A stretch of 64,000 nucleotides of DNA, taken from contig JAOTRV010000015.1 of the NCBI GenBank assembly GCA_030247575.1, positions 1 to 64,000 on the forward strand, in the 5' to 3' direction. The position numbers and the translations under genes were made by a program. The DNA comes from Sulfuritalea sp. GTDB lineage: Bacteria; Pseudomonadota; Gammaproteobacteria; Burkholderiales; Rhodocyclaceae. Shown here in pieces: positions 32,219 through 41,105 of this stretch (positions within the stretch are counted from its first letter, which is position 1; each line of letters begins with the position of its first letter). Below the pieces are notes generated by a model. The model was not told where the DNA came from. It did no database searches and saw only the letters and a list, made by a program, of their open reading frames with translations.

Positions 32219-32797
32219 TTATTTCACGCTGGCGTAGAAGTGAAGCAGAGCTTCCAGGTCGGCGGCCGAAAGCGGCTTGACCTTCTCTGCCATTTTTTCC
32301 GGCATCTTGCGCTTGCCGGACTGGTACTCGGCCATCTGCATTTGCAGGTACGGCAGCCACTGGCTCGCCATCACCGGCGTGTCGTCCTTGCCTTCCTTGC
32401 CGTCCTCGATGTGGCAGCGGCCGCAATTGGATTCCTGCAGGCTGGCGCCCTTGGCGATCTTCGCCTTGTCGAGCGTCTGATTCGTGGCATGGAGCTTCTG
32501 CTTGGAGAAGAACTCGGCCATGGCGGCGAAGTCCGCGTCGGTATAACCCTTGGCCAGACGGCCCATGACGGTTGCGGGACGCTCGCCGCTCTTGAATTTC
32601 TTCATCGCCTCGACGATGGCTTCCTTCGACTGGCTGGCGAGACTCGGCATGCTCGGACCTGCACTGCCGCCGTTGGTGCCGTGGCAGCCGGCACAGGCAT
32701 TGGCCAGCATCGCCGGCGAGGGCGGTGCTGCCTGGGCCAGCGCGGACATCGCAAGGACGCCGGTTGCCAGCGCCCATCCTTTCCATATCATCGTCAT
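32219..32797 (-). CDS. fccA: Flavocytochrome c, di-heme cytochrome subunit
   Basis: A 192-aa periplasmic cytochrome with a signal peptide (cleavage near AQA-AP, about 23) and two c-heme sites, CAGCH (35-39) and CGRCH (125-129). It takes electrons from FAD of FccB and passes them to soluble cytochromes. It shares the cytochrome c4 fold (MPSLASQSKEAIVEAMKKFKSGERP). Order fccA-fccB is as in purple and colourless sulfur bacteria, and a NapC-type cytochrome gene lies 48 nt upstream on the same strand. Confidence 0.9.
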   Translation of the reverse strand: MTMIWKGWALATGVLAMSALAQAAPPSPAMLANACAGCHGTNGGSAGPSMPSLASQSKEAIVEAMKKFKSGERPATVMGRLAKGYTDADFAAMAEFFSKQKLHATNQTLDKAKIAKGASLQESNCGRCHIEDGKEGKDDTPVMASQWLPYLQMQMAEYQSGKRKMPEKMAEKVKPLSAADLEALLHFYASVK

Positions 32798-32845
32798 GCT
32801 CTTTTCCTCCTTGGTGTTGATGTAAGTAGTGCCTGCAAAAACGAT

Positions 32846-34537
32846 TTATTGCTTTTGTACGTCGATGTAGTTCTTGACGCCCGGATTGGGCTTGTCGAGG
32901 CCGAACTGATAGCCCAGCGACACGTAGTGGAAACGGGCGTTGGTGAAGTCCTCGTGAATCGCGAAGCCGAAGTTATACACCTTATCGGCAGTAATGACAT
33001 GGTCGCCCTTGCCGCCGCCGGCCAAGGCCCGCTCGAAGGTCACGACCCACTTGTTGCCCTCTTTCCTGCCTTCGGCCTTGAGCTGGCTCTTGCCGCCGGT
33101 CATGTGACGTTCGCTGTCGACCCAGCCGTCGACCGGCTTTTCACCCTTGCCGCTGCGGTACTGGATCAGGTCCATGAACTTGCCGCTGGCGAGGTCGGCG
33201 CCGGTGATGTATTTCGTCTTCTTGTCGTCCTTGGCTTCCTTCATGGTGCGCAGGTCGACGTGGCAGGTGGCCCAGCAGCCGTTCTGGTCGCTGCCTTCGA
33301 CCGTACCGCCGCCGTCGAACATCATGGTGAGCTTGACTTCGTGTTTCGGATCCATCTTCTTGTCGCTGTTCTTCGGCGGCACCCACTCGAAGCGGAAATA
33401 AATCTTGCTGTCGTCATGAGTGGTCTGGAACGTCACCGGGATGAATCCCACCTTGCCCGCGGGCGGATTCGGCTCCATCACGGTCTTGGAAACGCCCACC
33501 GGCTTGCCGGCAACGATGGCCGCGCCGACTTCATTGGCGTCGCCTTCATGGCACTTGGCGCAGGCGCGCTTCTTTTCGATGATGTCTGCCGCGGATGAAT
33601 GGTCGGCCTTGTTCATCACCCATTCGAGGCCGGCCTGGCCGGGATAGAAGACCTTGATCTGGCGAGTCGGAACCTTGCTCCAGTCAAGCGCCGTGATCGC
33701 GCTGGCGGACGGGGCGGCGGCACTCACTGCTTCGGCCTTCGGTGCAGCCTCGGTCTTCGCCGCCGGCTTTTCCGGCGCAGCGGGTTGAACTGCCGGCGCA
33801 GCAGAGGCAACTGTGGCGGGTGCGGCGGGGGCCGGCGCGGCGCCCTTGTCTTCGGCTTTGGCTGGCGCGGCCGCTGGTGCGGTTGCCTGCGTCGGCGGCG
33901 CGCTTTCCTGAGCTGCGGCAACCTTGCCCTGCTCCTTTTCGAGCAGGTGGTGCACGGGCTTGTGCGCTATGCCCTTGTGGCAGTCGATGCAGGTCTTGCC
34001 ATCCTGGATCGCGCCTTCATGCTTGACGGCGGAGCGATCCTTCTGCTTCGTCGTGTCCATCTTGTCGAACTTGTGGCAATTACGGCATTCCTTGGAATCC
34101 GTTTCCTTCATGTGCGCCCACACGCGCTTGGCCATGGTCAGGCGATAGGCCTCGAACTTCTCCGGCGTGTCGATGGTGCCCAGGATTTGACCGATGACGT
34201 CCTTGGAAGCGAAGACCTTCTGCGTCAGCTTGCGCGCGTAGTCGAAGGGTTCCTTGCTGCTGGCGACGTGGCAGTCGGCACAACCGACGCTGGTGCCCGT
34301 ACGGTTGCTGTAATGCACCGTCTTCTTGAGTTCCTCGTAGGGGGTCTGCATGGTGTGGCAGGAGAGGCAGAACTCGGTGCGGTTGGTCCACTCGACACCG
34401 GTGTTGAGCAGACCCCAAATGCCGATGCCGCCGATCACCCCGATCACGATCATGCGCAACATCGAGCATTTCGGCGGCCTGAGAAGACGTTCGAAGAATC
34501 CTTCCTTGCCTTCGGCGTTCTGAGCTTCGTCTGCCAT
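32846..34537 (-). CDS. NapC/NirT-type tetraheme cytochrome fused to an ethylbenzene-dehydrogenase-type heme domain
   Basis: A 563-aa membrane-anchored multiheme cytochrome. A cytoplasmic stub and one TM helix (about 28-46) lead into a NapC/NirT/NrfH-like quinol-dehydrogenase domain with heme sites CLSCH (57-61), CADCH (86-90), CRNCH (151-155) and CIDCH (183-187). A low-complexity Ala/Pro/Lys linker (about 205-280) follows. The C-terminal part (about 284-560) resembles the EB_dh family, whose members bind heme in ethylbenzene/DMSO-reductase-type gamma subunits. It adds CAKCH (326-330) and an unusual CWATCH (421-426, CX3CH). By inference it joins the quinone pool to periplasmic carriers, in one operon with fccAB. 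No close characterised homologue is known to me. Confidence 0.85.
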   Translation of the reverse strand: MADEAQNAEGKEGFFERLLRPPKCSMLRMIVIGVIGGIGIWGLLNTGVEWTNRTEFCLSCHTMQTPYEELKKTVHYSNRTGTSVGCADCHVASSKEPFDYARKLTQKVFASKDVIGQILGTIDTPEKFEAYRLTMAKRVWAHMKETDSKECRNCHKFDKMDTTKQKDRSAVKHEGAIQDGKTCIDCHKGIAHKPVHHLLEKEQGKVAAAQESAPPTQATAPAAAPAKAEDKGAAPAPAAPATVASAAPAVQPAAPEKPAAKTEAAPKAEAVSAAAPSASAITALDWSKVPTRQIKVFYPGQAGLEWVMNKADHSSAADIIEKKRACAKCHEGDANEVGAAIVAGKPVGVSKTVMEPNPPAGKVGFIPVTFQTTHDDSKIYFRFEWVPPKNSDKKMDPKHEVKLTMMFDGGGTVEGSDQNGCWATCHVDLRTMKEAKDDKKTKYITGADLASGKFMDLIQYRSGKGEKPVDGWVDSERHMTGGKSQLKAEGRKEGNKWVVTFERALAGGGKGDHVITADKVYNFGFAIHEDFTNARFHYVSLGYQFGLDKPNPGVKNYIDVQKQ

Positions 34538-34907
34538 TGTTCAAATCCAAATTTCCGTTGGCCGCAATCGGCACAGCGTTTGATTTCGAGTCAATGGAAA
34601 TGGCAAGCGCGCAGAGCATCCACCAAACGACAAACGCCCGTCCGTCAAGAACCGGCGCCTCCTCCCGCCCAACCAATCCCCTCCACCGCAACGATTCATT
34701 AACATCACTGTTGCTTGCGCGGGAATTATTGCAGGCTGCGCCCGCTTGAGCCAGCAAAAAATGTGATTACCCTATCGAGCAGTTTATTTTGAGGCTTCAT
34801 TATTCGCAGCCTATGGCTGATGAGGCAGGGTTTGTGCAACGCGCGGACCTGGATATGCCGAGACGAAAATTGCCATATCGCCAGCGTCGACTTTTTATGC
34901 AACGGCA
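34538..34907. other. Intergenic region upstream of the multiheme cytochrome operon
   Basis: This 370-bp gap separates the NapC-fusion gene from lrgB, both on the minus strand. It must hold the cytochrome operon promoter and any lrgB terminator, but I see no convincing hexamers or hairpin. AT content is higher near 34690-34800. A TTGA-N7-TCAA element (34580-34594) resembles an FNR site but has one base too many in the spacer. Short ORFs here have no recognisable product. Confidence 0.5.
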
Positions 34908-35651
34908 TCAGCGCAGCCAGCGCATCAGCGGCGGTATCAGCCACGGCAGCAATGCAGCGGTCAGCAGGCCGTTCAGTCCCATGGCCAGGGCTGCGAATGC
35001 ACCGGCCTGTTCGCTGACCTGGAACGCGCGCGCCGTGCCGATGCCATGGGACGCAATCCCGATGGCGAAACCGCGCACGGCGTGGTCCTCGATTCCGAGC
35101 AGCGCATAGAGGCTGCGGGCGCCGACGGCGCCAAGGATGCCGGTGAGGATGACAAGTACTGCCGTTAGCGAAGGCAGGCCGCCGATACGCTCGGCGATGC
35201 CCATCGCGATGGGCGTGGTGACCGACTTCGGCGCCAGTGATATCAGGGTGACGTCGCTGGCGCCGAGGAGATGGCCGATCAGCACCGCCGAGCAGGCGGC
35301 GGTGAGTGAACCGGCCAGCAGCGCCATGAGCAGCGGTATGGCCAGGCGCCGCAGGCGGCCGAGCTGGGCATGGAGCGGAATGGCCAAAGCGACGGTGGCG
35401 GGACCGAGCAGGAAATGAACGAACTGGGCGCCGTCGAAATAGGTGCGATACGGCGTGCCGGTAGCCCAGAGTATTGTCACCAGTGCGGTGACGGCCAGCA
35501 GCACCGGGTTGGCCAGCGGATGTCCGTCGCAGCGCTTGCTCACCAGCACGGCGCCCTGATAGGCCAGCAGCGTGAGGGTGAGGCCGAGCAGGGGCGAGGC
35601 ACCGAGGTAGACCCAGAGTTCGCTGAGGTTTCCACCCAGGAGCGGGCTCAT
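34908..35651 (-). CDS. lrgB: LrgB/CidB family membrane protein
   Basis: A 247-aa inner-membrane protein with about seven to eight hydrophobic helices. The LrgB signatures LISLAPKSVTTPIAMGIAERIGG and GFAIGIASHGIGTARAF are clear. LrgA/LrgB-type proteins have been tied to murein hydrolase control, programmed lysis, and glycolate or pyruvate export in different organisms, so the exact role here is open. It overlaps lrgA by 4 nt. Confidence 0.9.
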   Translation of the reverse strand: MSPLLGGNLSELWVYLGASPLLGLTLTLLAYQGAVLVSKRCDGHPLANPVLLAVTALVTILWATGTPYRTYFDGAQFVHFLLGPATVALAIPLHAQLGRLRRLAIPLLMALLAGSLTAACSAVLIGHLLGASDVTLISLAPKSVTTPIAMGIAERIGGLPSLTAVLVILTGILGAVGARSLYALLGIEDHAVRGFAIGIASHGIGTARAFQVSEQAGAFAALAMGLNGLLTAALLPWLIPPLMRWLR

Positions 35652-36016
35652 CGCTGGCGCTCCGTATCGGCATGCGCCGGTTCATGGCGGGTCAGCGCGC
35701 GCAGCACCAGCGCGCTGACGGCGATGGTGATGAAAGTGCTCGCAACGAGCGCGACAAGGATGGGCAGCCATTCGTCCGCCATGCGCTGGAAATGGAGCGT
35801 GACGCCGACGCCGGCCGGCACGAAGAGCAGCGAGAAATGCTGCAACAGGTTCTGCGCGGTTTCGCGCAATTCAGGGGATGGCCCGCCGCGCCGCGCCAAT
35901 GCGGCGAACAGCAGGGCCATGCCGATCACCGGCCCGGGCACCGGCAGCTTGAAAAACAGCGCGATCGCCTCGCCCGCGAGTTGGAAGAGCAACAGCAGTG
36001 TGACTGCATTCAGCAT
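35648..36016 (-). CDS. lrgA: LrgA/CidA family membrane protein
   Basis: A 122-aa holin-like protein with four hydrophobic segments. The CidA/LrgA motif LPVPGPVIGMALLFAAL is at about 24-40, followed by LLQHFSLLFVPAGVGV. It is the first gene of lrgAB. A GGAGGAACCGT Shine-Dalgarno precedes the ATG. Confidence 0.9.
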   Translation of the reverse strand: MLNAVTLLLLFQLAGEAIALFFKLPVPGPVIGMALLFAALARRGGPSPELRETAQNLLQHFSLLFVPAGVGVTLHFQRMADEWLPILVALVASTFITIAVSALVLRALTRHEPAHADTERQR

Positions 36017-36038
36017 GACGGTTCCTCCAAAGCAAAGC

Positions 36039-36062
36039 GGCGCACAGGTTACCCCGTGCGCC
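36039..36062 (-). terminator. Possible terminator after aceB
   Basis: GGCGCAC (36039-36045) and GTGCGCC (36056-36062) can pair over a 10-nt loop between the aceB stop and lrgA. On the minus strand it is followed by GCTTTGCTTTGG, a poor U-tract, so termination is uncertain. Confidence 0.4.
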
Positions 36063-36103
36063 GTCGATGGTATTGCCGACGCCGTGTCGCCGGCGTCTAC
36101 TGT

Positions 36104-37696
36104 CTACTCCATTGCCTCGTAGAGCGGCAGCGTGAGGAACTCGGGATAGTTGTCGGCCAACGACATTTCCTCGAAGATTCTTGCCGCCTGGTCGTAGGTT
36201 TCGGTCTTTTCGCCCTGGGCGGTCACGGTAGCCTTCACCTTCGCCAGTTCCTCGGGAATGAAGCCGCGCACCATGTCGGCGGTGACCTTGCGGCCGTCGT
36301 CGAGCTTGCCCTTGGGCGAGACGACCCATTGCCAGACCTGCGAGCGGCTGATTTCAGCCGTGGCGGCGTCTTCCATCAGGTTGTGGATGGGCACGCAGCC
36401 GTTGCCGGCGAGCCAGCTGCCGAGGTAATGGATGCCGACGTTGATGTTGTTGCGCACGCCGGCTTCGGTGATGGGCTGCTCGGGCTGGAAGTTGAGCCAG
36501 TCCTTCGGGCCGAAGTTTTCGTCGCGCTGCTTTTCCCACTGGTTGGGACGCTCGCCCAGCACCTTCTGGAATTCTTCCGCCGCGATCGGCACCAGTCCCG
36601 GGTGGGCCACCCAGCCACCGTCGAAACCGTCGTTGGCATCGCGGGTCTTGTCGTGGCGAATGCCGGCCAGCGCCTTTTCATTGGCCACGGGGTCGTTCTT
36701 GATCGGGATCAGCGCGCTCATGCCGCCGATGGCAGGCGCGCCGCGCTTGTGGCAGGCCTTGACCAGCGCCAGCGCGTAGCTGCGCATGAAGGGCACTTCC
36801 ATGGTGATGGCGCCGCGATTGGCGAGGCAGAAATCCTTGTTGCGCTTGAATTTCTTGATGCAGGAGAAGATGTAGTCCCAGCGTCCCGCATTGAGGCCGG
36901 CGCTGTGCTGGCGCAGTTCGTACAGAATCTCCTCGAGTTCGAAGGTGGCGAGGATGGTTTCGATCAGCACGGTGGCCTTGATCGTGCCCTGCGGCAGGCC
37001 GATCTCGTCTTGCGCCATGACGAAGATGTCGTTCCATAGCCGCGCTTCGAGATGGCTTTCCATCTTCGGCAGATAGAAGAAGGGGCCGGCGCCACGCGCG
37101 ATCTGTTCCTTGGCGTTGTGGAACAGAAACAGGGAGAAATCGAAGATGCCGCCGGAAACGCGCTGGCCGTCGATCAGCACATGCTTTTCATCCAGATGCC
37201 AGCCGCGCGGACGCACCTGCAGCGTGGCGATCTTGTCGTTGAGCTTGTACTCCTTGCCGGCTTCGTTCTTGAAGCTGAGTTCTCGGCGAATGGCCTTGTA
37301 GAGGTTCACCTGGCCCTGGATCTGGTTGTCCCACTTCGGGCTGTTGGAGTCCTCGAAGTCGGTCATGTAGGAATCGGCGCCGGAGTTGTAGGCGTTGATG
37401 ATCATCTTGGCTTCGACCGGGCCGGTGATCTCGGTGCGACGGCGCTCCAGGGCTTTCGGCAGCGGCGCGATCTTCCAGTCGCCCTCGCGGATGTGCTTGG
37501 TTTCTGACAGGAAATCAGGCATCTCGCCAGCATCGATGCGCGCCTGGCGCGCGACACGGGCCTTGAGCAGTTCCTGGCGGCGCGGCTCGAAGGCGCGGTG
37601 CAGTTTGGCGACCAGCGCCAAGGCTTCTGGCGTAAGAATCTTCGCGTAGTCGGCGGTGATGGGGGCGTTGATCTGAACGCCAGCGGGCAGGCTCAT
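36104..37696 (-). CDS. aceB: Malate synthase A
   Basis: Condenses glyoxylate with acetyl-CoA to malate, the second glyoxylate-shunt step, in the cytoplasm. The 530-aa protein is of isoform A size. Visible signatures are ADSYMTDFEDSNSPKWDNQIQGQVNL, the RPRGWHLDEKHV active-site arginine region, MAQDEIGLPQGTIKATVLIETILATFE, and LRQHSAGLNAGRWDYIFSCIKKF with its conserved GRWDY. It diverges from a LysR regulator across 105 bp. Confidence 0.96.
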   Translation of the reverse strand: MSLPAGVQINAPITADYAKILTPEALALVAKLHRAFEPRRQELLKARVARQARIDAGEMPDFLSETKHIREGDWKIAPLPKALERRRTEITGPVEAKMIINAYNSGADSYMTDFEDSNSPKWDNQIQGQVNLYKAIRRELSFKNEAGKEYKLNDKIATLQVRPRGWHLDEKHVLIDGQRVSGGIFDFSLFLFHNAKEQIARGAGPFFYLPKMESHLEARLWNDIFVMAQDEIGLPQGTIKATVLIETILATFELEEILYELRQHSAGLNAGRWDYIFSCIKKFKRNKDFCLANRGAITMEVPFMRSYALALVKACHKRGAPAIGGMSALIPIKNDPVANEKALAGIRHDKTRDANDGFDGGWVAHPGLVPIAAEEFQKVLGERPNQWEKQRDENFGPKDWLNFQPEQPITEAGVRNNINVGIHYLGSWLAGNGCVPIHNLMEDAATAEISRSQVWQWVVSPKGKLDDGRKVTADMVRGFIPEELAKVKATVTAQGEKTETYDQAARIFEEMSLADNYPEFLTLPLYEAME

Positions 37697-37772
37697 GAGG
37701 GACTCCTTGGTATGGGTTGCGGCAATGCGTGAATTGTATTCTTGCCTAATCGGATACAGAAGCTATGATTCG

Positions 37773-37782
37773 ATCAATTGAT
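37773..37782. promoter_or_regulatory. Candidate LysR operator between aceB and its divergent regulator
   Basis: The palindrome ATCAATTGAT (37773-37782) sits in the 105-bp region between aceB and the LysR gene, within AT-rich DNA that also holds flanking CTATGATT and CCAATAG. Position suits an autoregulated LysR-type site. Binding is inferred. Confidence 0.35.
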
Positions 37783-37801
37783 TAGTGACCAATAGTATCG
37801 A

Positions 37802-38707
37802 ATGGATCAGTTCAAACAGATTTCTGCCTTTGTCGGCGTCGCAAGTCGCGGCAGTATGTCGGCCACTGCTCGTGCCGAGGGTGTGACCCCGGCCATCATC
37901 GGCCGGCGTCTCGATGCGCTGGAAGAGCGCCTCGGCGTCAAGCTGCTGTTGCGCACCACGCGGCGGATTTCGCTCACCTTCGAGGGTGCGGCCTTTCTCG
38001 AGGATTGCCAGCGCATCTTGCGCGAATTGGCAGATGCCGAGGGGGCGGTGAGCCTGGGCGGCATCCGTCCCGGCGGACACTTGAAGATATCGGCGCCGGC
38101 GGGTTTCGGTAGGCGTCACGTGGCGCCGTTGCTCAAGCGCTTCGTCGAAGGCAATCCGGACGTGACGGTAAGTCTCGATTTGTCCGACCGGCTGGTTGAT
38201 TTGGTGGAGGAGAACGTCGATTGCGCCATACGGATCGGCGATCTGGCCGATTCGAGCCTGATCAGCATCCGGCTGGGCGAAATGCAGCGCGTGGTGGTCG
38301 CCTGCCCGGCCTACATCGCGAAATTCGGCGTACCCTCAGCGCCGTCTTCTCTGGCCGAGCACAACTGTCTGTCGCTGCGGCAGCAACGCGGCTGGACGCT
38401 ACGCGTCGACGGCGAGGTGCGGGTGGTGAAGGTGAGCGGCAACTTCGAATGCAACGATGGCGCGGTGCTGCACGACTGGGCGCTGGCGGGCAAGGGCTTG
38501 GCCTGGCGCTCGTTGTGGGAAGTCGGGGCCGATATCGCGGCCGGGCGGCTGGTGACGGTACTCGACGACTTTGCCGCGCAGGCAGTGGGAATTCATGCCG
38601 TCGTGCCGCAGCGTCGCCATCTGCCGCTGCGCGTCAGGCTGTTTATTGACCTGCTGAAGGCCAACTGGCGCGATCCGGGCTACTGGGCAGCATCGACAGG
38701 CGTCTGA
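37802..38707 (+). CDS. LysR family transcriptional regulator beside malate synthase
   Basis: A 301-aa regulator with an N-terminal winged helix-turn-helix (about 1-60, FVGVASRGSMSATARAEGVTPAIIGRRLDALEERLGVKLL) and a C-terminal periplasmic-binding-like effector domain (about 92-295). It starts at the ATG giving MDQFKQISAF. Divergent placement makes aceB its likely target. The effector could be an acetate-pathway metabolite, which cannot be read from the sequence. Confidence 0.9.
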   Translation: MDQFKQISAFVGVASRGSMSATARAEGVTPAIIGRRLDALEERLGVKLLLRTTRRISLTFEGAAFLEDCQRILRELADAEGAVSLGGIRPGGHLKISAPAGFGRRHVAPLLKRFVEGNPDVTVSLDLSDRLVDLVEENVDCAIRIGDLADSSLISIRLGEMQRVVVACPAYIAKFGVPSAPSSLAEHNCLSLRQQRGWTLRVDGEVRVVKVSGNFECNDGAVLHDWALAGKGLAWRSLWEVGADIAAGRLVTVLDDFAAQAVGIHAVVPQRRHLPLRVRLFIDLLKANWRDPGYWAASTGV

Positions 38708-38729
38708 CCGGTCGCTGGTGCCCAAACGC

Positions 38730-39587
38730 TTACGGCAAGACCTGTTGCAGGAATCCGTCGAACTGCCGGATCCAATCTTCCCGGCCGAAGACGAAACCGT
38801 CATTGTGGCTGCCCTCCAGCTCGAGAAACCGTTTCGGTGGCCGAGCGGCTTCGAACAGGCGTCGGCCGTGGATGTAGGGAATGATGTCGTCGTTGCGGCT
38901 GTGGATCACCAGAAGCGGGCATGTAATTTCCTTCAGGCGCGCCAGGCTGTCATAGCGGATGTGGGCGAGCCAGCGTACCGGCAGCAGCGGATACAGTTCG
39001 GCGCCCAAGTCGGGAACGGAGGTGAAGGTCGAGGCCAGCACCAGCGCTGCAGGGCGCGTCTTTGCCGCCAGTTGAGCGGCCACGCCGCCGCCCAATGACT
39101 CGCCGAAGAGGACGATGCGGCCGGCAGGAAACCCGAGTACTTGTGTCGCATGGAGCCACGCCGCATCGGCATCGCGATACGTGCCTTGCTCGGACGGGCT
39201 GCCGCTGCTCTTGCCGTAGCCGCGGTAATCCAAGATCAGCGTCGCCAGGCCGAGGTCATGAAACATGCGCAGATAGTCGAGCCGATGAGCGATGTTGCCG
39301 GCATTGCCGTGGAAGAAGACCACGAGGCCGCGCGCCGAACGCTGCGTGGCGGCCGGCACAAACCAGCCGTCGAGGTTTTCGCCATCCTCAGTTGTCAGCT
39401 TCAGCGGGGTAAATGGCAGACCGATGCTGGCCGGGCTGGCGCGGTAGTCGCGATCGATCTCGGGAAGGAAAACCATGGAACCCTGCTTGAAATAGATCAG
39501 GGCCATCACGCCGAGATAAATCAGCAGAATGATCTGGAGTGCCGACCATAGCATCGAGGAAATCTTTCTGGGGCGCCGAGCGGTCAT
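38730..39587 (-). CDS. Membrane-anchored alpha/beta hydrolase
   Basis: A 285-aa hydrolase with an N-terminal TM anchor (LQIILLIYLGVMALIYF) and an alpha/beta-hydrolase core. HGNAGN forms the oxyanion region, GESLGG holds the nucleophilic serine, and the acid and histidine are likely in HSRNDDIIPY and GSHNDGF. It resembles the YfhR/Bem46-type family of unknown substrate. I start at the ATG of MTARRPRKISS; an internal ATG at 39554 is possible, and more upstream starts would run into the aceA terminator. Confidence 0.85.
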   Translation of the reverse strand: MTARRPRKISSMLWSALQIILLIYLGVMALIYFKQGSMVFLPEIDRDYRASPASIGLPFTPLKLTTEDGENLDGWFVPAATQRSARGLVVFFHGNAGNIAHRLDYLRMFHDLGLATLILDYRGYGKSSGSPSEQGTYRDADAAWLHATQVLGFPAGRIVLFGESLGGGVAAQLAAKTRPAALVLASTFTSVPDLGAELYPLLPVRWLAHIRYDSLARLKEITCPLLVIHSRNDDIIPYIHGRRLFEAARPPKRFLELEGSHNDGFVFGREDWIRQFDGFLQQVLP

Positions 39588-39645
39588 CAATGGATCACAT
39601 TCAGGCGGGTCTTCGCAGGCCAATCGGGTGACTACTCTAACCCAC

Positions 39646-39680
39646 AAAAAAATGCCGCACCGGGAGACCGGTGCGGCATT
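39646..39680 (-). terminator. Terminator after aceA
   Basis: AATGCCGCACCGG (39651-39663) and CCGGTGCGGCATT (39668-39680) form a perfect 13-bp stem with a GAGA loop. On the minus strand it is followed by a run of seven T. Confidence 0.95.
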
Positions 39681-39705
39681 CTTGCGAGTGCTGGCCGCTT
39701 GCTGC

Positions 39706-41016
39706 TTAGTGGAACTGCTCTTCTTCGGTCGAGCCGGTCAGCGCCTTGACGCTGGACGAGCCGCCTTGAATGACGGTAGTGACATCGTCGAAGTAGCCCA
39801 CGCCGACTTCCTGCTGGTGCGAGACGAAGGTGTAGCCCTGTTCGCGTGCCTTGAATTCCGGCTCCTGCACCATCTCGACATAGTGCTTCATGCCTTCGCC
39901 GCGGGCGTAGGCGTGAGCAAATTCAAACGTGTTGAACCAGTTGATATGGATGCCGGCCAGCGTGATGAACTGGTATTTGTAGCCCATCGCGGAGAGCTCG
40001 TCCTGGAACTTGGCGATGGTCTTGTCGTCGAGGTTCTTTTTCCAGTTGAAGGACGGCGAGCAGTTGTAGGACAGCAGCTTGCCAGGACATTCCTTGAGTA
40101 CGGCCTGGGCGAATTCGCGGGCGAAGCCGATGTCGGGCTTGCCCGTCTCGCACCAGACGAGGTCGGCATAGGGCGCGTAGGCGACGCCACGGCTGATGGA
40201 CTGCTCGAGGCCGTTCTTGACGCGGTAGAAACCTTCCTGCGTGCGCTCGCCAGTGATGAAGGGCTTGTCGTTGGCATCGTAGTCGGAGGTCAGCAGGTTG
40301 GCGGCCTCGGCGTCGGTGCGGGCCAGCACGATGGTCGACACACCCATGACGTCCGCGGCAAAACGCGCGGCGGTGAGCTTTTCGACGGCTTCCTGGGTCG
40401 GCACGAGCACCTTGCCCCCCATGTGGCCACACTTCTTGACAGCGGCGAGTTGGTCTTCGAAATGCACACCGGCGGCGCCGGAAGCGATCATGTTCTTCAT
40501 CAGTTCGAAGGCGTTGAGTACACCGCCGAAGCCGGCTTCCGCGTCGGCCACTATCGGCAGGAAGAAGTCGACGTATTCCTTGCTGCCCGGCTCAATACCG
40601 CGCGACCACTGGATTTCATCGGCGCGCTTGAAGGTGTTGTTGATGCGGCGGACCATGGTCGGTACCGAGTCATACGCATACAGCGACTGGTCGGGGTACA
40701 TTGTTTCGGAGGTGTTGCCGTCGGCAGCGACCTGCCAGCCCGACAGATAGACGGCCTCCAAGCCAGCCTTGGCCTGTTGCATGGCCTGACCTGCCGTAAT
40801 CGCGCCGAAGGCATTTACGTAACCCTTCTTGGCTCCGCCGTTGACCAGGGCCCACAGCTTTTCGGCACCGCGTTTGGCGAGCGTGTGCTCGATTTGAACG
40901 GAACCGCGCAGGCGCACTACGTCCTCGGCGCTGTAGCCGCGCTTGACACCTTTCCAGCGGGGGTTTTCTTTCCAGTCCTTTTCCAGGGCTGCGACTTGTG
41001 CTTTGCGATCGGTCAT
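39706..41016 (-). CDS. aceA: Isocitrate lyase
   Basis: Splits isocitrate into succinate and glyoxylate, the entry step of the glyoxylate shunt. The active-site signature KKCGHMGGK is present, with its catalytic cysteine. [23 protein letters not shown]-like [12 protein letters not shown] and [12 protein letters not shown] are family segments. I start at the ATG of [15 protein letters not shown] (436 aa), preceded by AGAGGA; the upstream in-frame ATG has no conserved sequence. Two copies of a 14-bp palindrome lie upstream. Confidence 0.97.
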   Translation of the reverse strand: MTDRKAQVAALEKDWKENPRWKGVKRGYSAEDVVRLRGSVQIEHTLAKRGAEKLWALVNGGAKKGYVNAFGAITAGQAMQQAKAGLEAVYLSGWQVAADGNTSETMYPDQSLYAYDSVPTMVRRINNTFKRADEIQWSRGIEPGSKEYVDFFLPIVADAEAGFGGVLNAFELMKNMIASGAAGVHFEDQLAAVKKCGHMGGKVLVPTQEAVEKLTAARFAADVMGVSTIVLARTDAEAANLLTSDYDANDKPFITGERTQEGFYRVKNGLEQSISRGVAYAPYADLVWCETGKPDIGFAREFAQAVLKECPGKLLSYNCSPSFNWKKNLDDKTIAKFQDELSAMGYKYQFITLAGIHINWFNTFEFAHAYARGEGMKHYVEMVQEPEFKAREQGYTFVSHQQEVGVGYFDDVTTVIQGGSSSVKALTGSTEEEQFH

Positions 41017-41105
41017 GTTCAATCCTCTGAATGGGCGTTGTCGAATGGGGTGCTCCAAGACGGAGCGGTATCGACAGTATAAAGAGGATTTTGCGTTGCA
41101 GCAAT

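Noticed and set aside
34580-34594. FNR-like TTGAT...GTCAA upstream of the multiheme cytochrome
   Set aside because: The spacer between TTGA and TCAA is 7 nt instead of 6 and one half-site is off consensus, so it is not a convincing FNR box.
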